Source of the DNA: Ziziphus jujuba
Taxonomy: Eukaryota > Streptophyta > Magnoliopsida > Rosales > Rhamnaceae
Direction: 5' to 3'
NCBI RefSeq assembly: GCF_031755915.1
Contig: NC_083383.1
Coordinates: 24,169,001-24,233,000 of the forward strand
Length of the DNA: 64,000 nt
The notes beneath the pieces were generated by a model. That model searched no databases. It saw nothing but the letters and a program-made list of their open reading frames with translations, and was not told the origin of the DNA. Positions 36,601-48,631 of this stretch are shown in pieces. Made by a program: the position numbers and the translations under genes. Positions within the stretch are counted from its first letter, which is position 1; each line of letters starts with the position of its first letter.

Positions 36601-39371
36601 TTCACAAAATCATTAAAAATGTTTTTATTTAAACAAGTAAATATCAATTTAACCATAAAAATTGTAAAAATATTAAATCGATATTATATTTCTGTTAATA
36701 ATTTGATTTGTAGTAAATTTTAATAGTTACAAATAAAAAATTACTAATAAAAACATGCAAAAAAAAAAAAGAATACATATTTGCTAAAATAATTTATTAA
36801 TTAAGACATATAAAACAAGCATTATAATTATATTATATTTAATATATATCATCACAATACTATATAAAATTTATTTAGTATAATTTTGGATATTATTGGA
36901 TAAATATGAATTTTTTATTTTTATTTATTTTATTTTTAAAAGATAATTAAAAGATAAATATATATATATATATATATATATATCATTGAGGTTAAAAATT
37001 TTTACTAAAGTCAATAATGTTTATAATTTTTTAATAAAAATTTTCAATTTAATAGATTTTATATAAATTCTAAGGAAATTTTATGAAAATTTTAAAAATT
37101 ATGGATTTTTAATTAAATTGTAAAATAATTAATATGGATATTTTGACAAAAATTTATATAGAAATTATAAAAAAATATTAAATTTTTTATGAATATTATA
37201 AAAATTATACCATGAGCTAAAATTTTCAATGGATATGCTAAAAAAATAAAAATTTCATAAAATTTTCAAAATTTTTTATGATATTTTAAATCATGCTTAG
37301 AGGTCCAACTTATAAATATTAGCAACGGGAAAAAGAATAGTGAAAGAGCGAAAGAACCGCTAATTTTGCCAAAAAGAAAAAAAAACAAAAACAAAATTTA
37401 TCATTTAAAAGTAAAATTGATTAATACACGCGTGCTAAAATATGGTACTTATGTTAATTTTTTTTAATGGTAGTTATGTCAATTAACTAATTATTATTAT
37501 TATTAATTTTTTCTTTCTGTTACTTTCTTCTCTTTATTATTGTTATTAGGAAAAATTACAAAAAACAGTCATGTATTTTGTATTTGTTTTAATTGTTTAC
37601 AAATTATTAAAAATAATTTAGTATTTATATTAATTAACTAATCACTTATATATATTAGGTTATATTAATTTGTCAACTACATAATTCTCATATTAACAAA
37701 AAAGTTAGTATTAAAAATGTTGTAAAATATTGCCAAAACAAAAGTGTTGGCAGTTGCTTTTTTTTTTTTTTTTTAAGGAGAAGTCAAACTATATGAAGTT
37801 CAAATAGTAAATATAATATTTTGTCCTAATTAAACAAATGAATATGAATAATTGGTGACTTTTAGCATTGGTACTCTCAAAAGGTAATTATTAATTTTTA
37901 TCTCATAATCATTAACAGAATGGAACAGTTATTCCATAGATCTCAGTAAGACATTGCAAAACTAATATTCTTGTTCGATATAATAATTTATCAAAATTTC
38001 CAATTCTCGAATTATGCACATACTTTCAAAATCAAATACTTAATTAGCATCTAAGTTTCGTTACATTTACGCATATGTGACACTGCTTTCCGACAAAAAG
38101 GAAAATAGCAACAGACAAAATACCCATATGCCATTAATTAAATCAATAAAGTACTTTTAACCTTGTAACATTTTGATTATGCTTTATATTTCTTTAAAGA
38201 TTATGTCGCAAATTATTTATGGATTTATATGATAGAGATTTATAAAAAAGAATTATATAGAACAGCTCTCTCTTCACAGTTGTCATGTAGATCATGCATA
38301 TATAATAGTTATAAGTGCTAGCCTCACAGTCTCTTTTAATAAATTATTTACTAAATAAAAACTGGATGTTATTATATGTAATCAATTATTTATATAAGTG
38401 TTTTGAGAGATAAAATGTTTTGATCTATTGGTAATATTTTCTCACTGCATACGGTGTCAAAACTTTAAATTTGTTTCACTAAATTTAATGATGAAAATTA
38501 AAAACCAGCTGAATTGTAAAGTAATAATCTATAATACTTGTCATATTGGTATAACTTTATTATAAGGGAATAATGTTGGAACATTATTAAAATTATATAT
38601 TATAATATTAATATAATAGGAGATTTTTTGAGATGTTTAATTTTATTTTTTTTATTTTTAAGTTGCATCAATATTGCTGAGATGAATTCATCATTCAACT
38701 TTTACTAGACTAGAATGCTAAGTGGAATTAAATATATTTATATAGGATGAATTTCATTTGCACCTCATTATTTAATTTGGACTTAATGTTTTTAAATAAT
38801 CATCATTAACCTTCATTTAGTTTTCTGTATTTATTAAAATAAATTTATTTTTCAATTTTTATTAGTTAATTATAATAGTTAAAGGCTTAAAGGAAGTAGA
38901 AAATATATAATTTATGATTGAAGGATATTATAAAAATACAATTTTAATTTTTAACTATTAAAATTAATTGATAAAAATTAATATATTAATCTCTTTTTAT
39001 CATTTTAGAAAATTAAAAAAGATAATTAGTTTTTTTTTTTCAAAAACATAAAATTTAAATACAATAATGACAAAACTAAAACATGGAAATAAAATTCTTC
39101 CTTTCATATATGGCCAAGTATACGTTTATTATGTCTAAGTCTAAGAATTTGTTCAAGATGATGCCATCTGTATATGTCTTCATAAAATAGCACTATATAA
39201 AAATCTAAGGCCCACAAACTGGGAGAAGAAATTTTATAATTAAAATATCAAGGCTAATATATATTTATATTTTTTTTGGGTGAATTTATCAAGGCTAATA
39301 TAAGATTTACCATGAGAAGCTCTCTCTCTGTTGATAAGTGGGTCCGAATCTTATCCCACTTATAGGTAGAG
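28651..39371. other. Gene-poor, very AT-rich block between the two ERF genes
   Basis: About 10.7 kb with no gene I can support. It holds TA microsatellites (30243-30273, 30605-30627, 35347-35361, 36959-36981), a CTT run at 31750-31772 and many A or T runs. Less AT-rich islands without recognisable coding sense lie at 33340-33450, 33780-33900, 35420-35570, 35650-35700 and 39300-39371. They may be conserved non-coding DNA or old element pieces. Confidence 0.5.
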
Positions 39372-39900
39372 CAAACCGCGTACTGAACAGGGAACATATG
39401 TTGGGTTCTTTTCATCCGTATTTTCTAACTCAAGTCCACGTCACATCCCCCAAAAAAAAAAAAACATTAAAAATTAAAAAAGTTCTTTGAAACATTAATT
39501 TTTTTTACTTGTAAAATTCACCAGATTTAGCCGTGGGAATCTATTGTTAACAATCTGGTAAGATGTGATTGGTAAGTGTCTTATAAATTGTTTCCCTTTC
39601 AAAGTATATATTATATTTTAACCTATATACAAACACATGTTTTCGGATTCGATATATATAAATGAATATATATATATATATATATATATAATTATATAAT
39701 TTTTTATTTTTCACTTGTGCAATTGCGGGGAAAGCTCGCTCAGTCGCATGTTAAATCTCCACGCTTCAATCAGAACAGTTATATCCACATCTGTATATTA
39801 TATATAAGTGGATCACATTAAGTTTTAAAGTACAGAATCCTAGCATTTTGCCACCAAAACCATATTTTTATTTTCTTTTGCCACAAAATTCAGTGCATGC
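39372..39900 (+). promoter_or_regulatory. Promoter and leader of ERF copy 2, conserved with copy 1
   Basis: Shared blocks in the same order as in copy 1: AACCGCG...ACAGGGAA...GTTGGG (39375-39409), ATTCACCA...GGTAAGATGTGATTGGT (39517-39573), TTTTCACTTGTGCA (about 39708-39721), TCTCCACGCTTCAATCA (39757-39772) and TATATCCACATCTG (39780-39793). The TATATAAG at 39801-39808 is the likely TATA box, about 100 bases before the ATG. A TA microsatellite (39664-39690) is inserted between blocks in this copy only. Confidence 0.7.
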
Positions 39901-39920
39901 ATGGAAGAACCAAATACTAG
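39897..39920 (+). other. Overlapping upstream ORF (MHGRTKY, 8 codons with stop)
   Basis: An out-of-frame ATG starts four bases before the main ATG (ATGCATGG) and stops at TAG 20 bases into the coding region. Position, length and all but one residue match the paralogue's upstream ORF. A role in dampening translation is possible but not shown. Confidence 0.6.
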
Positions 39921-40470
39921 CGGCAGTCATGGTGGCGGTGCTGCCACCTCTGTCTACCGAGGGGTCCGCAAGAGAAAATGGGGGAAATGGGTGTCGGAAA
40001 TCCGAGAACCCGGGACGAAAACCCGGATTTGGTTGGGCAGTTTCGAGACTCCGGAAATGGCCGCTGCCGCCTACGACGTGGCGGCGCTTCATTTCCGTGG
40101 CCGAGATGCCAGGCTTAACTTCCCTCAGTTGGTCAATAGTTTGCCTAAGCCGTTGAGCTCAAATCCCGATGACGTACGCATGGCAGCACATGAGGCTGCT
40201 TTGCGTCTAAGAAGTAGTAGTGCTTCTCCGGTGGTGGCGGACGTGGCGGATTACGGCGGTAGCAGCTCCGGCTCGAACATGGGACCAATCACCGTAAGGT
40301 TGTCTCCTAGCCAAATTCAGGCGATCAACGAGTCGCCGTTGGATTCGCCGAAGATGTGGATGCAAATGGCTGAGGCTCTAACGATGGAGGAGTCGCTGAT
40401 GTTCTCCAATGAGACTAATGAAGAGAACGAGTGGGAGGATATGCAAAATGAATCTCTTTGGGATCCTTAA
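39901..40470 (+). CDS. DREB-type AP2/ERF transcription factor, ERF021-like, copy 2 (189 aa)
   Basis: Intronless paralogue of the gene at 12858-13412, in opposite orientation. The AP2 domain lies at about residues 19-75 with the same [20 protein letters not shown] core, WLGSF and [11 protein letters not shown] motifs and the DREB Val/Glu pair. A linker ([10 protein letters not shown]) leads to the conserved [20 protein letters not shown] block, the MWMQMAEAL helix and an acidic C-terminus ending ESLWDP. These C-terminal blocks are almost unchanged between copies. Most differences lie in the first 18 residues and the Ser/Ala/Gly-rich linker near residues 105-125, as expected when both proteins are under selection. 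It probably acts as a nuclear regulator of GCC/DRE-type targets in stress or growth control; a specific role is not readable from sequence. Confidence 0.93.
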   Translation: MEEPNTSGSHGGGAATSVYRGVRKRKWGKWVSEIREPGTKTRIWLGSFETPEMAAAAYDVAALHFRGRDARLNFPQLVNSLPKPLSSNPDDVRMAAHEAALRLRSSSASPVVADVADYGGSSSGSNMGPITVRLSPSQIQAINESPLDSPKMWMQMAEALTMEESLMFSNETNEENEWEDMQNESLWDP

Positions 40471-42120
40471 TTAGGTAAAGTCCAAAAAAAAAAAAAAAAA
40501 TGACAACCATTATAATATGGATATAAAATATAAGTTTGACTTCTATTTTACTTAGGGAACGTAGTGTCACACATCTTTTATGAAAAAAATAAAAAATAAA
40601 AAATAAAAAACGCAGTGTCACACATAGGTACACTTGAATTAAAATTAATGCGTTATTGAAATTAACTAATTTGGTGATCAAAGAATATTGAGATTTGTAG
40701 GTTGAAATGAAGTCTTATTATTATTATTATTATTATTATTATTTTGGAGAATAATTTAGTTTGATTGTTTGCTACCAATATTCATATCAAGATTGGAGTG
40801 GCATTTATAGGGTTTGCCATGGATCTAAATAATGTACTTGCAGCAGATTTAAAATGATTCTGTTTGATGGAATAGTGGCAGATAGTGGGCCTTTTTGGTT
40901 TTTTGGGGGAGGCCCATTTGTACTCTGATTATCTCTTTAGGGGGCCAAGAATCTAAGATTGTTTGCTCCATTTTACTCAGCTATTCAAAAGGGTGTGTAA
41001 TAGTATTTGCATTTTGAATGATCAGTGTATTTTCTCTTATGATTGTTATTATCATTGTAACATTGTTTTTTATTTAATTGCTTTTCTATTCTTTTTTTTT
41101 TAGAAAGATATTACATAACCATATCCACGAACAAGCTAAAACTAAAAACACTAATTATGCAAAAAATCTTCAAATTAAAATATGCATTTTTTACCTCCAA
41201 AGTAACGTATGTAGAGACAGAAATAACGCAATTACACAGCTCATGCAACGTATCATCAGCCTTACGATAAAATCCATTGATAGACAAAGTCATCAAAACA
41301 ATTTTTATGAGTACCGTATCTACCGGTTTTACCAACACAACCTTAAACTCTCCAATCTTACTAGCAGTAATAAAAAAAGGAAAAATTGCAACACCATTAT
41401 TAATGGCATTAATAACAATTTGGTAAGTGTTTTCACAAAAATCCGCATGTAGCCTTGTATTAAATGACTAAAAAAGATCCATATCTAGGTTCTAGCTAAT
41501 GCTAAAATATAGAAGCGAATTGCTTCCGACTTGGCTTGTAGCTGTAGTCCTTGTTTCGGCTTATGTAGTGGTCGGACTTCCCACACGCAGGCACCTGCTA
41601 TAATGCCTCCTTAGTTTTGCAGAAAGCAAAGCCTGCACATACAATTGGCAAAGGAAAGGCCCCGCATTTCATAGCCCCGATTAGGGAGTTTTCAAAAAAT
41701 TCTTTCCGAGTGTGAGCCTCATTGGAAATTCTACTCACTCTCTTTTTATTATGCACATCAGGGCTGGGTTACCTGGCCCAGTGCCTATTAGTGCTTCAAT
41801 TTTGTTCTTGAACTTTTATAAGATGCTTAACCTAGGAGATATCCTGTTGTGAGAGCCCAATTCAAAAGAAATTGGATAGACTTAGACTTAGACTATATTG
41901 GGCTTAACATTTTCATGTGGGTTTGATATGATTTTGGGGGTTAATTTAACCCCTTTGCCATTATTACTGGGGATATCTATCAATTCATCAATTTTTTTAT
42001 TTTATTTTTTAATATTAATTATATTTTTTAAAAATTTTCAAAAAAAATCCATGTTCTGTTATTTTATTTTACTTCGATCAATTTACACAAAAACACCTTT
42101 TGTTTAATTTCACCACATAA
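40471..42120. other. ERF copy 2 3' flank and intergenic DNA
   Basis: The 3' UTR of ERF copy 2 should begin here; an A-run follows at 40484-40500 and a TTA repeat at 40716-40744. A less AT-rich segment at about 41510-41790 (with CTTCCGACTTGGCTTGTAGC and GGCTGGGTTACCTGGCCCAG) has no open frame and matches nothing I recognise. It may be an old retroelement fragment. Confidence 0.4.
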
Positions 42121-42505
42121 AAAAGAAGTAAACCGTCTTGATGAATGAGAAGAGAAGAACCGAATTTTGACAGGAGAAAAAAAATGCAGAGAGGTGGTGG
42201 AAAATAAAAGAAAAAAATTATTAAAAAAACAAGGAAGTGAGGAAAAGACAAGAGAAAGGAAGAAAAAACAAAAAAAAGGTAAACCTCTTGATGAATGAGA
42301 AGAGAAGAGCTGGTTTTGATAGGGGAAAAAAATGCAAAAAGGTGGTGGAAAAGAAAGGGGAAAAAAAAAAAAAGAAGTGAGGAAAAGATAAAAGAAAGGA
42401 AGAAAAAACCAAACATAAAAAAAATAAAAAATAAAAAAGAAATAAAACATCTTGATAAAGGAGAAGAGAAGAGTCAGTATCAAGGAGAAGAGAAGAGTCA
42501 GGAGT
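42121..42505 (+). repeat. Purine-rich minisatellite, about 151-bp unit, 2.5 copies
   Basis: GTAAACCGTCTTGATGAATG at 42128 recurs at 42279 with CCTCTTGATGAATGAG and again, shorter, at about 42443 with CATCTTGATAAAGG. Each copy continues AGAAGAGAAGAG, TTTTGA.AGG.GAAAAAAA, ATGCA.A.AGGTGGTGGAAAA and GAAGTGAGGAAAAGA. The long F/S/L-rich minus-strand and K/E-rich plus-strand frames here are composition artefacts. Confidence 0.85.
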
Positions 42506-44367
42506 GTACTTTAAAAGAATTCTTGAAAGATTTTGAAGGAGTTTTTCACCGTGAAAGAAAGAAAAAACAAAAAAAAAATAAAAAAAAATAATTTTGATAT
42601 AAAGATATTTTAAGGATATTAAAAAATAAAAAAGTAAAACAAAAAAAATATGGAAGAAAAGGATATAAATAGTTAAGGTTCTGCATAAAAGGCCAAAGGG
42701 CCAAATTCTCTTTTTTTTTGGAAATCGACATCTTTTGGGCCACCATTTGACAAAAAGTCAAGATTTAGACTATGACACCTTTTATTGCTCATCCTCTTTC
42801 AAAAATGCCCTTGACATTGGGATACTCCCATCCTTCCTCCGATCCCCACTTGATATTTTACTATTGTTATTATTATTTTGAAGAACTCCCACTTGTTATT
42901 CACCAAGAAAAACACAAATCCTCAATTGTAGTTTGCTAACTGATCTCCACTTGCAGTATGCTAACAATTTTTATTTTCTTTGTAATTAGCACTCTCAAAC
43001 ACTACTTGATTAAAATAGACCGCAAAATAGTCTCCATTTTCTAGCCTGTTTTGAGCTATTATAAAAATCAAACACAAGTTTAAGATTCACCAAGATAATT
43101 TGTTTATTCATTATCATGATCATATTAAAGTTGTGTATATCAATGTATGCATATTGTTGTAAAGCAAGAAAAACTAGGGGAAAAAAAAAAAAAAAAACAT
43201 AATTTGTCTGGAATTGAAGAAGACCAGATCCTAACCTAAAGTTGGGGCAGGTAGCTGTGGTCAAGAATTAAATTTGGGATATTTTATAACAAGGATTCAT
43301 TGTCAAATACCCCGATTTCATTGGCAAAGATGTCTAACTAGAGGTCGGGAAATCATCAATAATATGAGAAGCCTACTCTAGTTTTGAGTCGAATAGCTCG
43401 ACCTAATTCAGTTAGGTATTTTACTGTGATACTAAGACTCTTTGTCAAATACACCAATGTCCTTTTAGTTAAGGTATTCGACACCTTCTCGAGGTACTTT
43501 CTCAAAAAAATCATGATTTTGAATTATGTTTTATTGTTCATTATTTTTTCAATTTTGAATTATTTCAACCGTCGTAAAATGGACCTGATTCCAAAATCGA
43601 TAAAAAAAATGAAAAATATGTGTGGTTGCATGAAGATTAAAAGGTGAAAGCCATTTATATAAGAAAGATTTCAACACTACCTGAAAAGAAGAATGCAGTT
43701 TATAAGTCATTAAGATTGGACTTGCAACAATATGAATTGAGGATGAAGTTTTTCTTTGTGCTAAATGCTCCAAATGTGTCGCCCTGTTCTTGCACTACTG
43801 ATATAGACATAGTAATATTTATTGACAAGCAGATAAAAAAATCAACCATGTACAGTTTTCCATTATTTGTTAACATAATTCCTCATGTGCCACATTTTAA
43901 TATTAGGAATCGTGCAAGAAATATACATGCAAGGATTTTTTCTAATAGTTGTAGCAACCAAATTTTGTTCTAAAATCTTACCCCAGGACATAATGATAGA
44001 AGTGAAATTCCTTCTCCAACTATTGAAGTGTTTGCCAACCTAATGCTGACTCCAAAAACACAAGTTTTGGAAACTTAATTAAATGAAGATTTGGGGAACA
44101 ATTTTGAAAATGAATGTTTATATGATGATTTCATTGTATGGTGGACCTTGGATGATGTGGTTGACAGTTCTTATCATGATATTTTACATGGTGATGATTT
44201 TCCACATGTTATGATGATGATGATGATGTTCCATATGGTGACCATGTTTTACATGGTGGTGGTATTACACATGACAGTGCAATTTCTGATAGCTTCCATG
44301 GTAATAGTCCATAAGGAATAACTTATGACGTAGACACAAAACATGGTCAAACATTTTAAGTGGTAAA
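42506..44367. other. AT-rich DNA, possibly decayed 5' part of a Mutator-like element
   Basis: 42506-43300 is low-complexity. From about 43380 the sequence is less skewed and has short plus-strand frames leading toward the MuDR-like fragment, so it may be the 5' portion of the same element. A GATGAT/ATGATG-rich patch at 44205-44225 and repeats of CATGTTTTACATGGT-type phrases at 44190-44300 suggest an Asp/Met-rich decayed coding stretch. Confidence 0.35.
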
Positions 44368-44895
44368 ATGAAGGTGATAAAGCCACTTACGCCTTATCTT
44401 ATTTTCATCCCATCTTCTAAGTTTTCCTTAAGAATGGATCAAACAATTGAGAAGGAGCAAGTGTATGCAATTAAAGAGGAGCTTAAAAAGAAGTTGAGCC
44501 TTCATGCAATACCAAATAATTTTGACTTTAAAGTGAAGAAATCTCACAAAAGGAAATATGATATTGGATGTATTGATAAGAATTGCACATGGAAACTTTG
44601 TGCAACAAGGAAATCTGAATTGAAGTACCGGATGATCAAAACATATATCCTAGAGCACACATGCAATTTGAACATTATGCATCATACTCGTTGAAAAGGT
44701 AGTCGTTTAGTGATTAGAGAGTACTTTAAATCCATTTTTTTTTTTTTTTTTTGTGGCAATTGGATGTCTAGTTAAACTAATGGATATAGTTCACGACATA
44801 CATAATGAGCTTAGGGCAAATATGAGCTATGAGAAAGCTTGGGGGCCGGAGAGTTTGCAAGTGCAAGTTTATAAGAGTATTATTCCGGCCTAGTC
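44368..44895 (+). pseudogene. MuDR-like transposase N-terminal fragment (MULE)
   Basis: An open frame of 108 codons contains the MuDR N-terminal DNA-binding domain pattern: an F.L.M.....K.....AI.E start, KK SHKRKYDIGCIDKNCTWKL with the C-x-x-x-x-C-x-W core, and an EHTCN terminus. After a stop, other frames continue with LVIREYFKSI, IVHDIHNELRANMSYEKAW (about 44786-44840) and YKSIIPA, the helix-turn-helix-like region that follows in plant MULE transposases. The catalytic DDE domain and the SWIM zinc finger are absent. A 20-base T-run near 44735 interrupts the frame. Truncated and dead. Confidence 0.75.
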
Positions 44896-45907
44896 ATTGG
44901 TAAGCACCAGAAAAAAAATAATCTCAACTAAAGTAATCATCATAAAATAAGAAAAAAAAAAAAACTAAATACGTCTTACTGTTTCATATATATAGATTTC
45001 TATAATTTATGAATAATTGTTATATCTGCAACCTTAGTTTATAATGGAATATAAGTTAGAAGAAAAAAAGTATATATAATGTATTTTTTTGTTTGTTTTT
45101 TTTAAGGCAATCTGCCACTTTAACCTGAGTAGAGAAGGTAGGTAGCAGCCTTGCTGCTTTGCCATTCGAACTTGGGCAAGGATGGTAAAGAAGCCAGGCC
45201 CTAGCCAGTCGGATGCAATCGCAGCCGCAACTATATATACTGTATTATTTGAAAGGAAAAATGAGATTTTATGTAGAAATTATTTAAATAGATTTAATTA
45301 ATAAATGTCATTCATAGTAATTTTAAATAGGAATAAAAATATAAATTAATATTGATACTGTATAAAGTTCAAACGGTAGTGCGATTAGAAATAAATATAT
45401 TAAATTACTATTTATTTAAAAAATTTAAGTATATTCTTTTATTTATAAGCTATTTTAGTCTTTATAAATATAAATTCTTTTTTTATTAGATGATGCTTAT
45501 AAATGTCAAAATTTGTAGCTTTCATTTATCAAGCTATGCTAGGTCAACAGACCAATATATTTTTGAAAAAATAAAATAAAATACTTTTTTAATCATTGTT
45601 TTGGTAGAAAAATATTTTTTTCTAATTATAAATAAGCCTAAATTGGAAGAAAACTCATTGAAATGTAAAATTCTTCTCTAGAATGAATCATAATTTCAAG
45701 GAACAAATATAAAGTCATATATAAAATCAATACAAAAACGAAATTAAATAAATTGTCTATTTTGAAAATTTTTGAGAAAAAAACTAACCCTATCCAAGCA
45801 TTTTGATTTTCTTTTTTCTAATTTGCCCCAAAAAAAATAATAATAATATTGTATTTTATGAATTATCCATTTGTTGGGGAAATACGGGAACTGCTTCAAC
45901 TGTATGG
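44896..45907. other. Intergenic DNA and promoter of the NTF2-like gene
   Basis: A less AT-rich patch at 45090-45230 (with CAGCCTTGCTGCTTTGCC and GAACTTGGGCAAGG) is unexplained and may be a SINE-like remnant. The rest is AT-rich. The promoter and leader of the gene starting at 45908 must lie in the last few hundred bases, but I see no distinct TATA box. Confidence 0.4.
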
Positions 45908-48631
45908 ATGATGATGAAGTATGCTATAGTCCTCCCTTCTTCTTCACCTCCTAAACTCGCCCGATATCCTCCCATTTCCATAGCTTTCCTCTCCACCTTC
46001 CACACTTTCAGCAATCCTACTCCTACTCCACTCCTACCCACATGGAGCCCACCCACACCTTGTTTCCGGCTCTCCTCGTCGGCCGACCGGACGGTCTCTG
46101 TTGCTTCGCCGGCGACGGATGTTGATGATGATGAAGAAGCTTTGGTGGACTCTGCTGCGGACGTGGTGAGGAAATTCTATAGAGGAATTAATGCTCATGA
46201 TCTCGCTTCCGTGGAGGAACTCATCGCCGACAAGTGCGTGTACGAGGACCTTGTCTTTCCCCGACCATTCGTTGGTCGTGAGGTACGAGGACCAAACCTG
46301 TAATACCTATTGTTATAAACTCTCCCAATTGTTCATCAGATGTTAGTTTGAGCTTGAATTTTGAAAACTCAGTTTTTTTCATATTTGGAAGCTCCTATGG
46401 ATATTGGGTTTTGGGCATTATTTGGTTAAATTGCACTTTTAAGTTTTAATCCACTAGAGATTTTTGACAGGCTTGAATGACTTAATGAATGAACAATTTG
46501 GTGCAAAATGTTACAAAGGTGCTCTGACAGTTTTAAGTAATGGGAGACATTGTTTTAAATGATCAAAATTGTCAAGAAAATGTAGAAAAGAACAAGAAAA
46601 CCAATGGGTTTAATCCAAATTATTGACTTATAAACTGAAAAAAATAAGGAGATAATTTAGCATTATGTATATGAAATATAATTGGTAAGAATCCTAAATT
46701 TTAGTAAGTAGTTAAAGATGAAATTTGTTTGTTATCATTCCTTCTCAATATATAGTTTGGACCTTCATTTAATGGACAGGATATCCTTCAGTTCTTCAAG
46801 AATTTCATTGGTTCTGTTAGCAAGGACCTCCAGTTTGTTATTGATAAGTTGTCCACAGAGGATTCTTCAGCCGTTGGAGTGACATGGCATTTAGGTACAT
46901 CGAAAACTATATTATTATTATTATTATTATTTTTTGTTCATTTCATAGTATAGCACTGATATGGGAGGTAATAACTGATAACAGAATGGAAAGGAAAGCC
47001 TTTCCCCTTTAGCAGAGGATGCAGCTTTTATGAACTGGAGGTCATTAATGGCAAGAGACAGATAATGTAAGGCCTTTTGTACTTATTAATTTTAAGGATT
47101 TTCGTCAAAATGACCTATATTTCAAGATACATGCATTCACGTTAATTTTGAAGATAATCTCAAAAGTTAGATTATAAATATGCATATTTGGCCCACCAAA
47201 TAATTAGTAAACAGAATATCCCAATGCCCTGTGCCCACTATCTAGCCTAATATTTCTAACAAAGTCACCTGAGCCTTTCTTGTTTAGTTGCCTAGAAAAC
47301 CTTGGTGTAGCAAAACCTGAAGCATCTGTAATGAGTGGATATTGTTCTTCATTTTTTTTTCTATTGGTAACTCATTCTCTTTTCTTTGATAGTTTTTTTT
47401 CCCTTTTCCTTTTTAAAGATTATGGATGTTTGTAATTATTAGTTTTTTTGGTTTATTACTTTTATGTTTAACTGGGGAAAAGATACAGCCTTGTTTGCTT
47501 GTCAATGGTGCCCATTTTCTTTATGCATTTGCTCAGTAATTACAAAGTGCTTACCGATGCATCATACTTGTGATTGGTTGTTAAGTTTTTATAACTTACT
47601 GTCTTTGTTTCAACTTCTTGTTGGGCATGCCTTCATTCCCTTTCCAGCCAACATTTTGCTTTCGTGTTTTTGAGATGGATGTCTGCATACAATTTACAAA
47701 TTTAGTGGTTAATTCAGTTTTTTCTAAAATGAATTTATTCTTTCTGTAGATGTTAATGCCATATATAAACTAGTGGAAAAGACAAATTTAATTGACAAGT
47801 GTGTATATGATTCAAAATATACACGGTAGGATGGAGAGAAAGACGATTTCAGTATTTTGTTGTTGAAAGCTTTGCTATATTTTGTTCTCCTGCCACATGT
47901 CAGCTGTTAAGGCGTAGATTTTTGTTGGGAGAATAATGCAGTCTTTGAAAAACAGATACGGGCGAGACAGTGTTGAACCTGCAATCAAGCCTGGGGAGAC
48001 TGCTTTGGTATGTACTTCGTCATTTGTGCACGAACCACATACAAATGAAACTAATATTTCTTTAGGCACATATGGTATCATAACTGTGTTTAGACAGGGA
48101 CAGTGGGCTGCTTAATTTTTAAAATCCTTAAAAAAGATAAATCAGTGAGGAAGGAAAAAAAGGCCTCTCTCTCATCGAAGGCAATATGTAGATTCTTGTC
48201 TGTTGGATCATATTCCTCTGACGTGATTATATCGTTATCCCTCATCATATTTTTGTGCTTAAAAAATATGAAAGGTCTTGCCCTCTAATCTATGACAATG
48301 ATACAAATCTTACCCCTTTCTTGGCACTCCATATCCTAATTTCTACTCAAACAAACTGAGGATTTAGCTAGATTTAGGATCATGAACTCCATTGAATCCC
48401 ACCATAAGGACCCTAGTGTTAATGAACAATGAGGATATGAATCTACATTCCGCACAGTGATTAATTTCTGGGGTCCAACTCGTTTCTTTCGTGCATAAAT
48501 ACTTAAAATGGATCGATCAAATTTATGTTTGTTTTCTTTTACGTAAATTTTTTTGCAATGTTACGCAGGTTGCCATAAGAGGAGTAACTTGGTTATTGCG
48601 GCAATTCCCTCAGCTGGCAGACCGTTTATGA
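45908..48631 (+). CDS. Plastid-type NTF2/SnoaL-like domain protein, 5 exons (228 aa)
   Basis: Exons are 45908-46282, 46780-46894, 46985-47066, 47956-48007 and 48569-48631. All four introns are GT...AG, the frame holds across them, and the stop is TGA. The first in-frame ATG (of three in a row) is at 45908. Residues 1 to about 75 are Ser/Pro/Thr-rich with few acidic residues early, like a chloroplast transit peptide. From about residue 82 comes an NTF2/SnoaL-like fold: FYRGINAHDL helix, a YEDLVFPRPFVGRE segment, GVTWHLEWKGKPFPFSRGCS, and a C-terminus YGRDSVEPAIKPGETAL...VTWLLRQFPQLADRL, as in plant NTF2-family proteins such as At1g71480. The reaction or ligand is unknown. It converges on the PPR gene, a pairing also found in Arabidopsis as I recall it. 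Confidence 0.88.

Noticed and set aside
41078..41452. 124-codon plus-strand frame and its minus-strand overlap
   Set aside because: I/N/K-rich composition on one strand and no motif on either; no splice or start context.
42064..42591. F/S/L-rich minus-strand frames and a K/E-rich plus-strand frame
   Set aside because: Translation of a purine-rich minisatellite on either strand; no family motif.
45090..45230. Possible second SINE with GAACTTGGGCAAGG as a B box
   Set aside because: No A box at the right distance on the same strand.
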